A stretch of DNA of 64,000 nucleotides from Protula sp. h YS-2021 (Eukaryota > Annelida > Polychaeta > Sabellida > Serpulidae), in assembly GCA_949752745.1 (NCBI GenBank), contig OX457026.1:76444775-76508774 (forward strand). The letters run 5' to 3'. Of this stretch, positions 13,501 through 23,242 are shown piece after piece. A model generated the notes under the pieces. It saw nothing but the letters and a program-made list of their open reading frames with translations, searched no databases and was not told the DNA's origin. The first letter of the stretch is position 1. Every line of letters begins with the position of its first letter. Made by a program: the position numbers and the translations under genes.

Positions 13501-16500
13501 CGTCTACGAAATCCGAGCCACTGACAATACTGTGGTAATCACTGTATAAGATGGAGCCTTTATTCGGACTCCATAGGCCGCTATCTAATTTACGTGAACT
13601 CGGATTGCTACGGGCACTTGCGGGCCTGCCGGTTGGCATGTGATACGGACTGGTTGCCATGGCACTGGTGGGTCGTGTGCGGTTGCTAGGGGTCACTGAC
13701 GTATCCATGGTCATCTTAGCTTGAGTTACCCAGGCCTCTGTGTCCGTGGTCGCGGCGTTTCCCATGCAGACATACGCATTACGCATCATCAGCTGATCCA
13801 AACAAATATCCACGATTTCTGTAATTTCTAAACTCATAAAATCAGAAAAACTATTTTTCGTGCGTTTGAAATAACTGTGTAAGAAAATCTATATGAATAT
13901 GTACCTTTTTCAATGTTATCGCAGACACTTTTATCACCTTCCTAAACTTCAATCTAAGCAGAAACATCAATTATTTTAAATTGTAAAATACACGCGTCAC
14001 CCTAAATCTAACCCGCATTCGATTTATGGATTTTTCTAAAATACCAAAACATTTGTCTGCACAAATCCCCGTTCCTCAGCACCCTCCCACATATAACTAG
14101 CACATCTGAGGTACACCAATGTATCCCACTGACGCTGGTATCGTTTCTAACAAATCAAGGCCAACTGCCACGGCGACAGTGAAAACACGAGCAGCCTCAC
14201 CTCGCCCTCATCGATGTCTTCCTCCTCCTCTTGCTCCTGCGGCTTCACCTTCTTGATACGCGGCGCGTAGTCAAGCTTGACGGTGACGCTGTCCTCGCGG
14301 CCCTGCGCCACCTGCGCCTGCGACACGAGCTTGGCCAGGCGGTACTCCAAGTACAAGTCGCTCTCCAGGAACAGAGGCAGGCGTTCGCGCTTCACCCATT
14401 GTATACCTTGCTCTTTGTTCAAAGTCTGTGGGAAAACATAAACATTAAAGAATACAGTGCACATTTCAAAGAAAATTCTTTATTTCTTGTCTTCATTAAA
14501 AGCCGATTCAAAGGACAACACTAAAACGGCACTTAACCAATTTTTTTTAAATTAACTTCAGGATCTACATTATGGTATTAAAGCAGTTCGAACTAAAGCA
14601 CCTCGACGCCTCGATTAACTGGTACTGCGATGCGACAAAAACAAAATCAGTGATCTAGATTTTTTTCATAATCTCCTATAGGCCAGGTCTTAAATTCACC
14701 TTGTAAGTTAATGATGGTTTTTAAAATCACTCAAATTCGAACTTTGTTTCGTCCATGAAATATGATAATAATTCACATAAAAACAACTTCTACAGTTATT
14801 ATTACTGACCAATTATTACTGCGCGTTGTTGTTATCACTTTACTTACCTTGACGGTGAAGGAAGTATTGATTTCTTTCTCCTCCTCCTCATTTACTATAT
14901 CTATGGTAATCAGCGGGATATCGCTGTAGCTATGGTTATGGACCGGCCTATAGATACGCTTGCGCCTCCTTCCAGCCCTTATCGCTGCCTTGATTTCATT
15001 GGCTAGGGTCTTCTTGGCATCTGTGTGCACTTCGAACCCGCCAGTGTCTCTGTTGAAGCTCAATGGCTCGGGAAATGTCTACGAAAAGGCGATTTTAAAA
15101 CATGTTTCAGCATATATTTTTGGTTTTTGCTTAATAATGTTTGCTAAAACATCTTTAAGCTTGTGTAATTTAATAGATTTTCGGTCTTGTCTGAAGAAAA
15201 TAAATACACGAATCTTAATCTACTTAGATTCACTGATGTTCAAAGTGAATGCATTACAACTTACTTTGGAACGATGCGAAAAGGACAGAATTCTGCAGCA
15301 GGATCAACAGTCACTTTCTTTCACAGAAAAAGATTTCAGAATGAAACCACAAGGATTAAAAGGAAATGTGGGCAAAGAAAATGTATGCCATATTATTGCA
15401 TTTTGATTGGTAGAGAATACTGAAAACAGATCTGAAAGTGTATGCGGTATCGGCAGTAGACTCACTGGCAGTCGCAAGAAGGCATTGAAGTACTCCACAA
15501 ACAAGCCATCCGTGGCCAGCAAATCCTCCTGTAATTCATGCAAATGATGTAACTGTGTATATTTCTAAACAAAATACTGACATCTCACCGTTTTAAATGA
15601 TACTTACTCAAACCGAGTGATATCAAAATTAATACAATGTTTCTCTTAAGCAGTTCAATTCAAGCAGTTTAGGTCAAACAATCACAAATGTTGTGTAATT
15701 TCTGTCTTAACAGAACGGAGTCAGTGTACATATCTTAACATTTTGGCAGGTGTAAGAAAAATTCTACGATAGGTGATGCTGTTTTTTTTTTCTGGTAGGT
15801 TACTGCCGTCTGCAGTAGGTACCTAATAGGTACCGTGCCTTAAACAGAAAGCATCTAATACATTGCCACATGCCTCCAGAAAACTTCCGACAGATTTGGT
15901 ACGAACGGTTTACGCAACCCAGCAGAATTTAAAAAACAGACAATGAACAGCAATATTCTAAACTGTGTGCTGGCCTTTTATACACTAAACCAAACACCGT
16001 ATTAAATAAAATAATTTGCATAATTTATTCTCATTTTTAACTCTATGTTACGAGTGCTGGACAAGTTCACTATGAATCGGCGGGTCTTACCAAGTTGATG
16101 GGCATTTCTTTCACTTATTTCAAAGGTACTTTTTATTTTTATTTTCTTCTGATCCTTTTTTCTGCCCACTACACAATTTCTACCTCCAAATACTCATGTA
16201 ATTTTGTTGTCATAGTTATATTCAATATCCGCAGGTACTTTATTTTTAACTTTGACGATTTTATTTTCCTTTGTGAAACATATTTCATAGGGTTATTTTA
16301 CATTATTCTATTTACTAGGATTGAAAAATAATCTCCGAGGTTGGCGTTTCTTCACTTTTGAAAACACTAGCCTCGCTCCCACTGAGACCACTACGGCTGC
16401 TTTGTTTCTGCTTTAAACACCATACACCAGTGTTTTCGTGCAGTCTTCTCTGCATAAGATCTCTTAAGAAAGCTCTTTGAAGCGGAGTCCTTTCACGCCA

Positions 16501-19500
16501 GACAATTTGCATGTAGACACAAACTACCAAATCCGGATCACGTCTATTGTTCATTGATTAACAACAAACATGATCTGGTTTTTCATCAAAGCCATTTATT
16601 GATACTGCAAAATAATTGAGTGGCACATTCTCGAAACGGTGAAAGCTTCGGTAGGGGTGGGCGGGGATTGGGGAGAGACTTGCTTTATACTGCTTAACTC
16701 GTTATACTCTGCGGGGGTGGGGATGGGGGGAGGGGGCTGTTTAAGAGAGACATCCGTACTCCTTCACGAGAAAGACTACCATTCCTGCTGTCGCTCCCAT
16801 GACAAAATACAAAAGAAATTTTGAACCAAATTTCAGGTTAATGCAAAAGGGACGGCACAGCAAGATTTGGGTAATACAACTATTAATCCGCAAGGATCGG
16901 CCTTGCACCAGAAAATAAACCATTTTCATAAACAATGGGTCCGATTTCAAATCAGGAAAGGACGATCCAGATTTACGGCGAATTAAAGGGTTATCTGATA
17001 CAGAACGGATGTGTCGTCTCTTCCGGAGGCGTGCTGTCAACCTCAGCACAATTCTAGGCAATTTTAGATAATTCAAATCAGGTTTTCAACCTAAACCGAT
17101 ACAAAACCTAGAAGTTGAATGAATTTGATAGAATCTACACAAACCGCGCCAAGCATGAAAGGAACCATGAAACTCATGTTGTTCTTTTGGACTGGTTCTA
17201 CTAACACTACGCAGTTATGACCGCAAAACTGGCCCCACAATAAAATTAAAAAATACGCACAGACATGGAGATGCAGATCTGAAAGTTGGCCACTGGTGAA
17301 ATCAAATGAATAGTTCTGAATGTATCCCCAAATTTATAGCACTGGGACCTAATCCATGGGTTTAAAAGTAACATCTTCTTGCCCCTTTTCCTTTACAACA
17401 GCGATGAGCAATACCATCGCCAGCAGCCGTATTCACAAAAGTTAACTGTACAGTCAACAAATTTTGTAAGCTGTTCCTGTAGCTAACAGAGCTTTTTAAA
17501 GTTAATTCTTTAATATCATTTATATGTTCTAATATATTATTGTAAAAAATTATTCGCGTAATTTGATCACCGGATTCCCCTTGTGCGGTGTGCAGTTAAA
17601 CGCAAATTTTGTGAATACCGGAGCACTCTGTCTGCGAAACTGAAAAACTGCAGCACAAAATCTCGAATATCCTCTAATTCATCACTCACATTCTGTTCGT
17701 TCTTCAAACGAGGATATAATATTTACCCGCTTAGTCCTCATCGAGGAAACCCCCCCCCCCCACGCACACACCCACAAAATGAAGGTCAATCTTGTTGTGC
17801 CTGAGGTTTATTGCTTGCTGTCTAAGAATACACAAAAATACAATCGAATCAGACTCTATAAATGTTTGAAAATTTGATTTAACTGGAAGCGTTTACAGAT
17901 GAGCAAAATGCTGTGTATTCTTAGCTAGCGAAACCTCGAATGACCTGCTCTACCCCGAGGCCCAGCTATGACCCCTGCTGGGGTCATAAATCTATACGCC
18001 ATGAATATCTGGACCGGCCTTCCTATAGGTATTCTCGATGTAAAAACAACGCGGGTAAATACTCTTTCGCTTTATTGTCTCGAGTTTGATAGAAAAAAAT
18101 AAGGACTTCGGCTCAGTCACTACAATGTCACGTAGGGACTTAATCCCTACTTTCTAGTGGCCTGTTTGTTTTAACAAGGTTATGTACCTTTAATACACTG
18201 TTTTTTGCGTTCTTTTTAAACACCCCAATTATACGTAACTGAAAAATAACTAAAAATTTTCTCCAAAAATATTCTTTTGTGGCCAGTTGTCTGGGGATAT
18301 GTGGTGGCCAGCCAGTTGGTATGGACACCTGTATTTTGACTGAAAATAAAACTGTAAGTATAAAAGAAACCAGTGTGAAATTGGCAAAACTATTCATATA
18401 TGGTAAAGAATTTGTCCTTCAATGAATTCAGCCCTAGAATGTGAACGCCGAATGAAATCAAGGTTTATTTCAGCACTTTACATTACGCTTTAATTAAAAC
18501 TGCAGAAGTGAAAGAACAATATGCCGGTATGTATTTCCATAAGAGGCTGTCAGGCTGAAGAGGCTGTATAAGGGTGATAATACGACGACAGCCATCAAAT
18601 AATGCTTGTAGTTGCCTGCACGACATTAAAGTACTCTCGTACACAGTCTCATATTTACGTGATTAAGTATGGTAAACAGTACTCTGAATGACAATGAGAG
18701 CTCTGTAAGGATATTTATATGACTGGTATAAATTTAGCTTAAATCCATGGCGAAAGTGCACAAAATCTGTCAAGTGATGTGATCACATTCGTACAGTTAT
18801 GCAATGCTCGTCGGAACAGGCCCACTTTTGGTACAATAAAATTTTTCTTGAGAACAAAAACTGCAGCTGTAAATAATTACTTTATGGAAGTGTTTAAATT
18901 TCCTTGATATATTAAAACAAATGAAAAATAATAAGAAAAAACAAAAAACGAAGAAAACATAAGAAAGATCCGGTATATATTCATTTATTCCTACCAGACT
19001 AACTGGAGACTAAAAGTACGAATAATCCGAGCAAATTACCCGGGTGAACACTGACACTGGTATTTATGGGTGGTACCTTACGACTACAAATGTTTAGCAT
19101 CGTTCCTGTAAAGATAGGCGTCGAACAAATGGGCCGAACAACCAACCTTCTCTCTTTCCGTATTTGATTTATGCCCCCCCCCCCCCCCCCCACCCTACTT
19201 AATATCTCTGCTCGTCAAACTGTGTGACGTGCATTCATATATATATTACATACGGATGAAATCGGTTAATCTACATTGATCTTTTTTTTGCACACAACTT
19301 TAAAATCCATTTCCGTGGTTTAGTATTTAGTCTATATAAGATAATCACAAAAAAACCTGATAAACGAATATATTTCTTTGAAAATGGAGCATGCAATTAA
19401 CCGGTTTCGACTGTACACATATTTTATCAGCGATCTGAGAATTTCCGAGTCCACTGAACTTTTCTTGGTGACGGAGTGCATTTCGCCCCTCAAGCTTTTT

Positions 19501-19607
19501 AGCACATGTAAATATATGAAAAAGAAAAAACAAAGCATCACTACACTTAATGCTATACACAATTTAATGAAAACTTACAAATTCCTCTTCTTCAACAAAT
19601 GGTGGCA
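60..19607 (-). CDS. RGS22: RGS22 orthologue, N-terminal part (gene span)
   Basis: Regulator of G-protein signalling 22 is a large vertebrate protein of about 1,260 residues with several RGS domains, reported mainly from testis. I join nine exons: 19607-19579, 15528-15466, 15078-14848, 14425-14201, 13941-13905, 13818-12872, 2451-2315, 2099-1938, 337-60. All have GT-AG borders and the phases fit, giving about 702 codons without a stop. The identity rests on colinear matches to RGS22: EDLLATDGLFVEYFNAFLRL, QGIQWVKRERLPLFLESD, EYRLAKLVSQ, FKKFLHGSPGERNWLFWVDI and ILPLRPKSCMPRI. The C-terminal half with the main RGS domains lies beyond position 1. The first exon, with the ATG, was not found. The join from 12872 to 2451 keeps frame, but the family usually has extra residues there, so one exon is probably missed. 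Confidence 0.88.
690..1495. repeat. GATATC/GAGATC-rich degenerate tract in RGS22 intron
   Basis: The palindrome TTGATATCAA and its variants (gatatcaaaa, gagatcaaaa, aattcttgatatc) recur every few tens of bases in both orientations over about 800 bp. Spacing is irregular, so it is not a simple tandem satellite. No coding content is seen. Confidence 0.7.
1855..1970. repeat. 39-bp tandem repeat (about 3 copies) over a splice donor
   Basis: The block tttacc-gtat-gaacaagaggtt starts at 1855, 1894 and 1933, exactly 39 bp apart. On the minus strand each copy reads as the end of an RGS22 exon (ACCTCTTGTTC-ATAC-G) followed by GTAAAT, so the intron carries two extra copies of the exon end plus donor. 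Confidence 0.85.
1938..2099 (-). CDS. RGS22: RGS22 exon: RGS-like domain, second part
   Basis: A 162-nt exon, phase 2-2, with acceptor ataaattgcag and donor TG|GTAAAT. It encodes FLVAMRERYQKSGAPYELSP, then LKSVQNKITEPLVLYW, the RGS22 stretch that ends in LLLYW at an intron. The 3' end and its donor lie in a 39-bp tandem repeat (see 1855-1970). Confidence 0.88.
2222..2271. repeat. (ATT)n microsatellite
   Basis: About 16 ATT units lie in the short intron between two RGS22 exons. Confidence 0.95.
2315..2451 (-). CDS. RGS22: RGS22 exon: first RGS-like helices
   Basis: A 137-nt exon, phase 0 to 2, with acceptor attttgcag and donor AA|GTATGA. It encodes EHNLTSMKGIYAFKKFLHGS and GERNWLFWVDIERAKL, the F--F--G--GE--W-FW-DIE signature of the first RGS-like domain in RGS22. 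I chose the GTATGA donor because it restores phase with the next exon and gives a gap-free alignment to the family. Reading through it would run into the ATT microsatellite. Confidence 0.88.
2640..3110. repeat. Old diverged satellite (CCAATTTTTGGCGGAT family)
   Basis: The phrases ttagccaattttggcggat, gcctagtgaacatttat and caaaatttgaaggcaattcg recur at intervals of about 150-170 bp here and at 4238-4660, 6556-6960 and 22125-22260. They look like worn copies of one tandem core repeat. The block ends at the hairpin at 3112. Confidence 0.6.
3112..3139. repeat. Perfect GC-rich hairpin (element end)
   Basis: tagtagcaaggg and cccttgctacta pair as a 12-bp stem around a cgtatg-type loop. Its position at the end of a diverged satellite block matches the other hairpin-capped elements in this window. 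Confidence 0.7.
3165..4232. mobile_element. Nonautonomous TIR element with duplicated CAATTC
   Basis: The left end CAGGGATTTAC pairs with the right end GTAAAACCCTG. The hexamer caattc flanks both sides (3159-3164 and 4233-4238). The flanks read continuously as the older satellite phrase gaaggcaattcgatcaaaatt, so this is an insertion into that satellite. GGGACGC-rich stretches lie just inside both ends. A second element (3346-3725) sits within it. Confidence 0.6.
3346..3725. mobile_element. hAT-type MITE, CAGGGCTCGAAATTA family
   Basis: The termini CAGGGCTCGAAATTAACC and ggctaatttcgaaccccg are inverted repeats of the same family as the 1.66 kb element at 27905-29568. The interior is rich in GGGGCCC. 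The flanking 8-mers are not convincingly identical, so the insertion is old. No transposase is seen. Confidence 0.6.
4238..4660. repeat. Diverged satellite block, continued
   Basis: The same phrases as at 2640-3110 (gccaatttttggcggatcgcc, ggcaattcgatct). Inside, 4500-4590 has five iterations of tttccagga. Confidence 0.55.
5695..5732. repeat. Poly-A run inside element A
   Basis: 38 consecutive A, replacing part of one 143-bp unit. Confidence 0.9.
6530..6556. repeat. Terminal hairpin of element A copy 1
   Basis: An 11-bp perfect stem CCCAGCTTACG/CGTAAGCTGGG with loop TGTAA. Confidence 0.85.
6561..7393. repeat. Diverged satellite, then unassigned sequence
   Basis: To about 6960 this is the CCAATTTTTGGCGGAT satellite. 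From 7195 to 7280, gagtac/actcg motifs alternate (cgcgagtacaccgagtac, tactcgagtaatag), giving several short inverted repeats. No gene is seen. Confidence 0.5.
7394..7421. repeat. GC-rich terminal hairpin of another element
   Basis: AGACCAGCCCGAC-gaa-GTCGGCTGGTCT, a 12-bp stem with one bulged C, followed by aaaa as in element A. It is probably the 3' end of a separate hairpin-capped element whose core is decayed. Confidence 0.65.
7497..7528. repeat. Poly-A run
   Basis: 32 consecutive A. Confidence 0.9.
7529..9110. other. RGS22 intron, no feature recognised
   Basis: Non-repetitive by eye and moderately AT-rich. I searched both strands for the RGS22 exon expected between 12872 and 2451 and found no convincing candidate. 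Confidence 0.5.
9365..10445. repeat. 51-bp tandem array
   Basis: Unit gatgcgcggttcgcatttcg-gaccagtgcgcatgtttatt-taacttgcgtt. Successive catgtt positions (9494, 9545, 9605, 9656) are mostly 51 bp apart. As 51 is 17 codons, long open frames exist on both strands (plus 9407-9940, minus 10169-9852) with a 17-residue period. I read these as repeat artefacts, not genes. Confidence 0.85.
11102..11128. repeat. Terminal hairpin of element A copy 2
   Basis: Identical stem and loop to 6530-6556 (CCCAGCTTACG-TGTAA-CGTAAGCTGGG). Confidence 0.85.
11131..12380. other. RGS22 intron, no feature recognised
   Basis: Contains G- and C-homopolymer patches near 11210-11260 and 11320 and a T-rich patch at 12050-12090. 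A 60-nt minus-strand stretch (11618-11677) is open and bordered by ag and GTAAGA, but it has no resemblance to RGS22. Confidence 0.4.
12381..12825. mobile_element. MITE with about 45-bp terminal inverted repeats
   Basis: Left caggaaatctgtgtaatcag-ggatttcacgtaatccctag pairs with the reverse complement of the right arm ending at 12825 (gattacgtgaaatccctgat, tacacaaaatccctg). Length is 445 bp. It ends 46 bp downstream of an RGS22 splice donor. No TSD is evident. Confidence 0.75.
12872..13818 (-). CDS. RGS22: RGS22 large central exon
   Basis: A 947-nt exon, phase 1 to phase 0, with acceptor aaattacag and donor GTATGT. It begins EIVDICLDQLMMRNAYVC and contains ATTDTEAWVTQAK, matching the RGS22 T-DW--LAK segment. 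A long low-complexity Ser/Pro/Thr-rich linker follows, then VVFRNLDDLGNVIVATVLRS, equivalent to the RGS22 block before the first RGS-like region. It ends in a Ser/Asp/Glu-rich acidic stretch and DDFFRKNKPK. Confidence 0.88.
13905..13941 (-). CDS. RGS22: RGS22 small exon
   Basis: A 37-nt exon reading EGDKSVCDNIEK plus one base, between acceptor gaagtttag and donor GTACAT. I infer it because the flanking exons are out of phase by one base without it, whereas with it the frame runs straight on as EIVDICLDQL. There is little sequence identity to judge by, so the support is mainly phase and splice sites. Confidence 0.6.
14201..14425 (-). CDS. RGS22: RGS22 exon: strongest family signature
   Basis: A 225-nt exon of 75 codons, phase 0-0, with acceptor ttttcccacag and donor GTGAGG. 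It encodes TLNKEQGIQWVKRERLPLFL and EYRLAKLVSQ, nearly the vertebrate RGS22 sequence at this point. It ends in the acidic run EQEEEEDIDEGE. The local GC content is clearly higher than in the flanking introns. Confidence 0.93.
14848..15078 (-). CDS. RGS22: RGS22 exon
   Basis: A 231-nt exon of 77 codons, phase 0-0, from acceptor ttttcgtag to donor GTAAGT. It opens TFPEPLSFNRDTGGFEV, equivalent to the RGS22 segment that follows LSLP (TF-EAIRFN---GVFEV). It continues with a basic stretch, RAGRRRKRIYRPV, and an acidic one, NEEEEKEINTSFTVK. Confidence 0.9.
15466..15528 (-). CDS. RGS22: RGS22 exon: N-terminal conserved motif
   Basis: A 63-nt, phase 0-0 exon with acceptor gaattacag and donor GTGAGT. 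It encodes 21 residues, EDLLATDG...LRLP, matching the highly conserved first block of RGS22 (LATDDF-VDYFN-FL-LP). About 4.05 kb of intron separates it from the previous exon. Confidence 0.9.
16315..16554 (-). CDS. Unidentified open frame in RGS22 intron
   Basis: A 79-codon frame starting ATG AAC AAT AGA CGT and reading MNNRRDPDLVVCVYMQIVWR, LQRAFLRDLMQRRLHENTGV, ending SEIIFQS. Composition (many Arg, Leu, Glu, Ser; few low-complexity residues) is more protein-like than neighbouring random frames. I recognise no family. It could be an alternative RGS22 exon, a nested gene, a transposon remnant or chance. Confidence 0.25.
   Translation of the reverse strand: MNNRRDPDLVVCVYMQIVWRERTPLQRAFLRDLMQRRLHENTGVWCLKQKQSSRSGLSGSEASVFKSEETPTSEIIFQS
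16741..17076 (-). CDS. Unidentified open frame in RGS22 intron
   Basis: A 111-codon frame with an Arg/Ser-rich basic part (TARLRKRRHIRSVSDNPLIR, RKSGSSFPDLKSD) and a hydrophobic C-terminal stretch (FLLYFVMGATAGMVVFLV) that could be a membrane segment. No family is recognised. It lies just upstream of the 79-codon frame on the same strand, with a G-rich tract between. Chance cannot be excluded. Confidence 0.22.
   Translation of the reverse strand: MNYLKLPRIVLRLTARLRKRRHIRSVSDNPLIRRKSGSSFPDLKSDPLFMKMVYFLVQGRSLRINSCITQILLCRPFCINLKFGSKFLLYFVMGATAGMVVFLVKEYGCLS
17967..17988. repeat. Hairpin TATGACCCC-tgct-GGGGTCATA
   Basis: A perfect 9-bp GC-rich stem. It resembles the element-end hairpins elsewhere, but no tandem core is visible beside it. 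Confidence 0.5.
19579..19607 (-). CDS. RGS22: RGS22 exon (most 5' one found)
   Basis: A 29-nt exon between an acceptor (tttattctttcag) and a donor GTAAGT. It begins with two bases of a split codon and then reads PPFVEEEEF, which runs in phase into EDLLATDG of the next exon, as in the acidic N-terminus of vertebrate RGS22. The start codon must lie further right, or be split across this border as A|TG. I did not find that exon. Confidence 0.65.
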
Positions 19608-19767
19608 CTGAAAGAATAAAAATCGAGAATTTCTGTACAACGTGGAGCGACTACGTTACCGTTACTGAATGGAGTAATGGATTCAGACCCATACACCGAG
19701 AGCCCTGTTCGAGAGGGAGGAGAGAGAGGGAAAACAGATAGACAGCGCGTGAGAGAGAAGGGAGGAG

Positions 19768-19769
<2 letters not shown>

Positions 19770-19830
<61 letters not shown>

Positions 19831-19832
19831 GA
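19770..19832. repeat. (GA)n microsatellite
   Basis: About 30 GA units with few interruptions, in a broader purine-rich stretch from 19700 to 19850. Confidence 0.95.
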
Positions 19833-22120
19833 TAGACGGACAGACAGAGCGAGTGCTGAATGGACGGTTGTCAGTCTTGGAGTGGCAACAAAACGTTGTT
19901 TTGTTCTTTTGTAAACATTCTGCCTGCGAAAGAGAATTGTTATTTGGATCTTTGTTTGGTCGTTTTTCTTTCACTTTTCCTATAAAAATATCAACTCACT
20001 CACAGGGTCGAAGCGACAACGTCAGTTAGAGTGGGATCAGTCACGCCAAAGTGCATTAATTAAATGAGAGGGTTTGAGCCATTTCCCGTGAAAAAAAATC
20101 ACCTCAATAAAGCAGGATATAGCCTCTTAGGTATTTAATCATCTCCTGCAGAGTTATGGGACTTTACCTGCGTCTTTGCCTCAATAAAAACTGGGGTCAC
20201 TGGATAAAAATGCTGCAATACAGCTCAATATGCCTTCACAAAGAGTTACTACATTTCCAGATATGAGGAAATACTGCCTAGCATTTGCTATCTTTTCAAT
20301 TAAAAAATAAGTTATGCGTATTGCTGTTTATTCAAGCTGCTTAAAAATCCAAATTAAGTAATTTCCATAAAGAGCAAAGTGTAGGCACCTTCTGTAATTA
20401 TTCTTTCCCGTGTTTACATCGTTAAATATGTATAAACTTAAGCTTATTGTGAAAGAATGTGTATTATGATGGACTAAATCAACCGTGAAACCTCTTGTTT
20501 CTTTTTCCAGGCAATATATGGAGTAGAGACCCAGATGTCGAGTCCCCCCCCCCCCCCCCAAAAAAAAAAAAAAAAACAAAACAAAAGCCAGACTTGCAAT
20601 CGTAAATCATGGGGGACCTTTGTCCTAATTTCGAGTTTGTTTTTTTTTTTTGGGGGGGGGTTCGCTGACAAAACCTGCAGATGTTTTGACAGAAAATCTG
20701 TCAAATCTGTCAAATTCCAAGTTACCATATATTTAATGAGCACTTCCAAGACTGAGACATGTTCATTAAACAGACATGAGCGTGGCGTCAACAGAGAACC
20801 ATTTCATGGCATGATACAGTCAACATTTGCATGGAAAAGATTTTCGTTTATTATTTTTTTTTTCGAGTAAGATTAATTTTTCTCACTGAAGCATAAAGTT
20901 TTAAGCGTAAAGTTTATGGTTGCCAGATTACAGCAATTAGTCTAAAAATATTTACATTAATCAAGTTTTTCTATTACTTAGTAGTTCATAAGGCAAATAA
21001 GTCTTGTCAATAAGAATCTAGTAATGTTGGAACATTATCGCACCTAGTATAATTTACACTTACCTATTCGAATAACAACCTCCTTCATCTTAACTTTGAA
21101 TTTTCAAAGCTCGCATTTTAGATCCAGTTTTCTCTGTTGCTTTGATCTAAAACGAACAGTCTACAATCTCGTAACTTAATATCCCGATAAAGAAAAGAAA
21201 AAGACAAAAAGCAATGACGGTAAATTCAAATTGAAGTAACTCAATATCCTGTCGACAATATTTGTTCAGTTTACTTTTATAGTATTTCAAAGAAAAAAAT
21301 CCTCTTTTATTCTTGTTTTTCCATTATGAACTCATACAACTGCAAAGTACTATTAGATTTCCCGATTTTCTTTTTATTTTTACATCGAAGTACTTCGTCA
21401 GGTCAACGACATTGTTCAACATACAACACGATGTCGAACCGCACCACACTCCACTGGATTAACTATGCAATCAGGGTCCATAGTGTCAATAGGCAAAGTA
21501 TACCATAATGGGAGCCCTTCCGCAAGCCTGGTGCTTATTTAACTTATTCAGATTACTTATTTACAGCGCTGTCTGGGGGCACTTACAGTCATTTTCATTT
21601 ATGGAAAAACCTTAATAGTATAGATACAATCACAAGTTTGTCAATATTTATTGAAGGAGGTTTTTTACCTGGCAAGTTGCTATGGCGTCTACAATCTAAT
21701 GATCACTGACACATTGATCAATTTATACGGATACTGAGATTCATCCGGGCTGTTGATCTCGAGTCCCTTATGCTACGTTTTTTTTTTCACTGTCACCCAA
21801 TATCTACAAGTTTACACAGTAAATACAAACATAAGAAGTTACTCGATACTCTGGCATGCACTGATTAAATAAGAGTGACAGAATCAATATGTTTATGGCA
21901 CTGAAACCATACTGGTGTTAAGCACAGTGGTTTGCTACTTAAGTCGCAAGTTTAAGAAAGTCCAAAAAATGAGGCCCTCGTTTTCTTTCATATAAATAAA
22001 GACTTCCTATAACTCTCATAACTTCTTAAACGCCTTTCACTTTGAAGCCAGAAGCACATCAAACAATTTGAGCCGTTTTTTTAGCACACAGATCTGAGAT
22101 CGCAACATTCTGAGACTTTC
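19833..22120. other. Intergenic, no gene recognised
   Basis: Probably contains the RGS22 promoter and first exon, but I could not locate either. Homopolymers lie at 20544-20577 (C then A) and 20640-20660 (T then G). Confidence 0.4.
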
Positions 22121-22124
22121 AAAA

Positions 22125-22260
22125 GGGCGCCATTTAGCCCTTTTTTAGCCATTTCGGCGAATCGCCAAAAAATATAATTTTTTAACACAGAACAACCTCC
22201 AGAACATTCGTATAAAATTTGAAAGGAGTCAGATCAAAATTGCAATTTTTAATCAGCATT
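22125..22260. repeat. Single worn copy of the CCAATTTTTGGCGGAT satellite
   Basis: Contains gccatttcggcgaatcgcca and aaaatttgaaaggagtcaga, variants of the phrases at 2640-3110. Confidence 0.5.
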
Positions 22261-22585
22261 ATTCTTTAACAAGTACGAACGATCGGTTTTTCGCTTCAAT
22301 TCCTCGCACTGAAATACTGTACAGGTTCATTTTACACACTAAAGTGCAGTTTTGCAAGAGCAAATGATTTAATAACGCTTGTTAAATGCAATTCAAAGTA
22401 ATAATACAGTTAGAAACACCTTCTACGTTACGCTTTATTTTAAAGAAAACACGGAACCAAGAATATCCAGGGACAACGTGACCAAACGCGACAACACTGA
22501 TGTATAAACATGAATACAAGAATAATCACACCAAAAAACCTAACAAAGTACAAACGGCGCCATGTCATTTTTTGGGGGAACAGGC

Positions 22586-22722
22586 CCAACCCCCCCCCCC
22601 CCCCGCAGACCGACCCCCCCCCCCCGCAGACCGAAACCCCCCGGCCCTAACCCCCCCCCCGTCAACCCCCCCCCCGACTAAAACCCCCCGGCGGCCTAAA
22701 CCCCCCCGACCCAAAACCCCCC
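22586..22722. repeat. C-rich minisatellite, first array
   Basis: Runs of 6-16 C separated by short spacers (gac, gcagaccga, taaa, aaa). The unit approximates AACCCCCCGACC. The open frame across it is only a poly-proline artefact. Confidence 0.8.
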
Positions 22723-22865
22723 GGTTCTCAGGTCTATTTTATATTTTGTAATTGCGATACATCCACGTTGTTAATTACACTTCAAATGCCCATTGAAGAG
22801 ACCACACGGCGTTTAAAATTGCAATTTCCGAACCACTGAAGGAATTGATCATCATTATAAAAGAA
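22723..22865. repeat. 143-bp direct duplication, copy 1
   Basis: Starts ggttctcaggtctattttat and ends cattataaaagaa. It appears identical to 23464-23606, 741 bp away. In both places it follows the C-rich array. Confidence 0.9.
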
Positions 22866-23242
22866 TCTTTATACATCCATTGATGATGGCACTCAGTTTT
22901 TGAAACTGCAATGGCTCTTACGATTGATGAGCGTGTACACATTAAAAATTGCAATTCATATGCCGCTTGCGAGATCAGTCGAATTTACAAATTACAATTT
23001 CAGTTGCGGTAGATGTAACTTATATCCATTGTGATTCACTTGAATGGGTAATTTAATGACCCAGATTGCTGTGAAAAATCACGCTACCATCATGGAATAC
23101 ATCACATCTGCTACAGGGAATCCAAAGATATTGTACCAAGGGCATTTGTACGTAAAGCAAAATATTCTAGCAAATGGATATGTTTCGTACGAGTGCGAAA
23201 AGAGGCGCCAGAACAAATTATCATTACACATTTTCTTTGAGA

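Larger units (their letters stand above)
15529..19578. other. RGS22 intron of about 4 kb
   Basis: Mostly unremarkable. It contains two minus-strand open frames with coding-like composition (16315-16554 and 16741-17076, listed separately), C-runs near 17750 and 19173-19190, and a small hairpin at 17967-17988. Confidence 0.5.

Noticed and set aside
19651..19974. Minus-strand frame with Ser-Leu repeats, possible RGS22 first exon
   Set aside because: The SL repeats are the GA microsatellite. The frame starts with GTG, not ATG. The first residues faintly resemble the RGS22 N-terminus, but no good donor in the required phase was found.
22500..22751. Proline-rich open frame, and its relative at 23044-23580
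   Set aside because: Created by runs of C and G in a minisatellite; no domain and no splice context.
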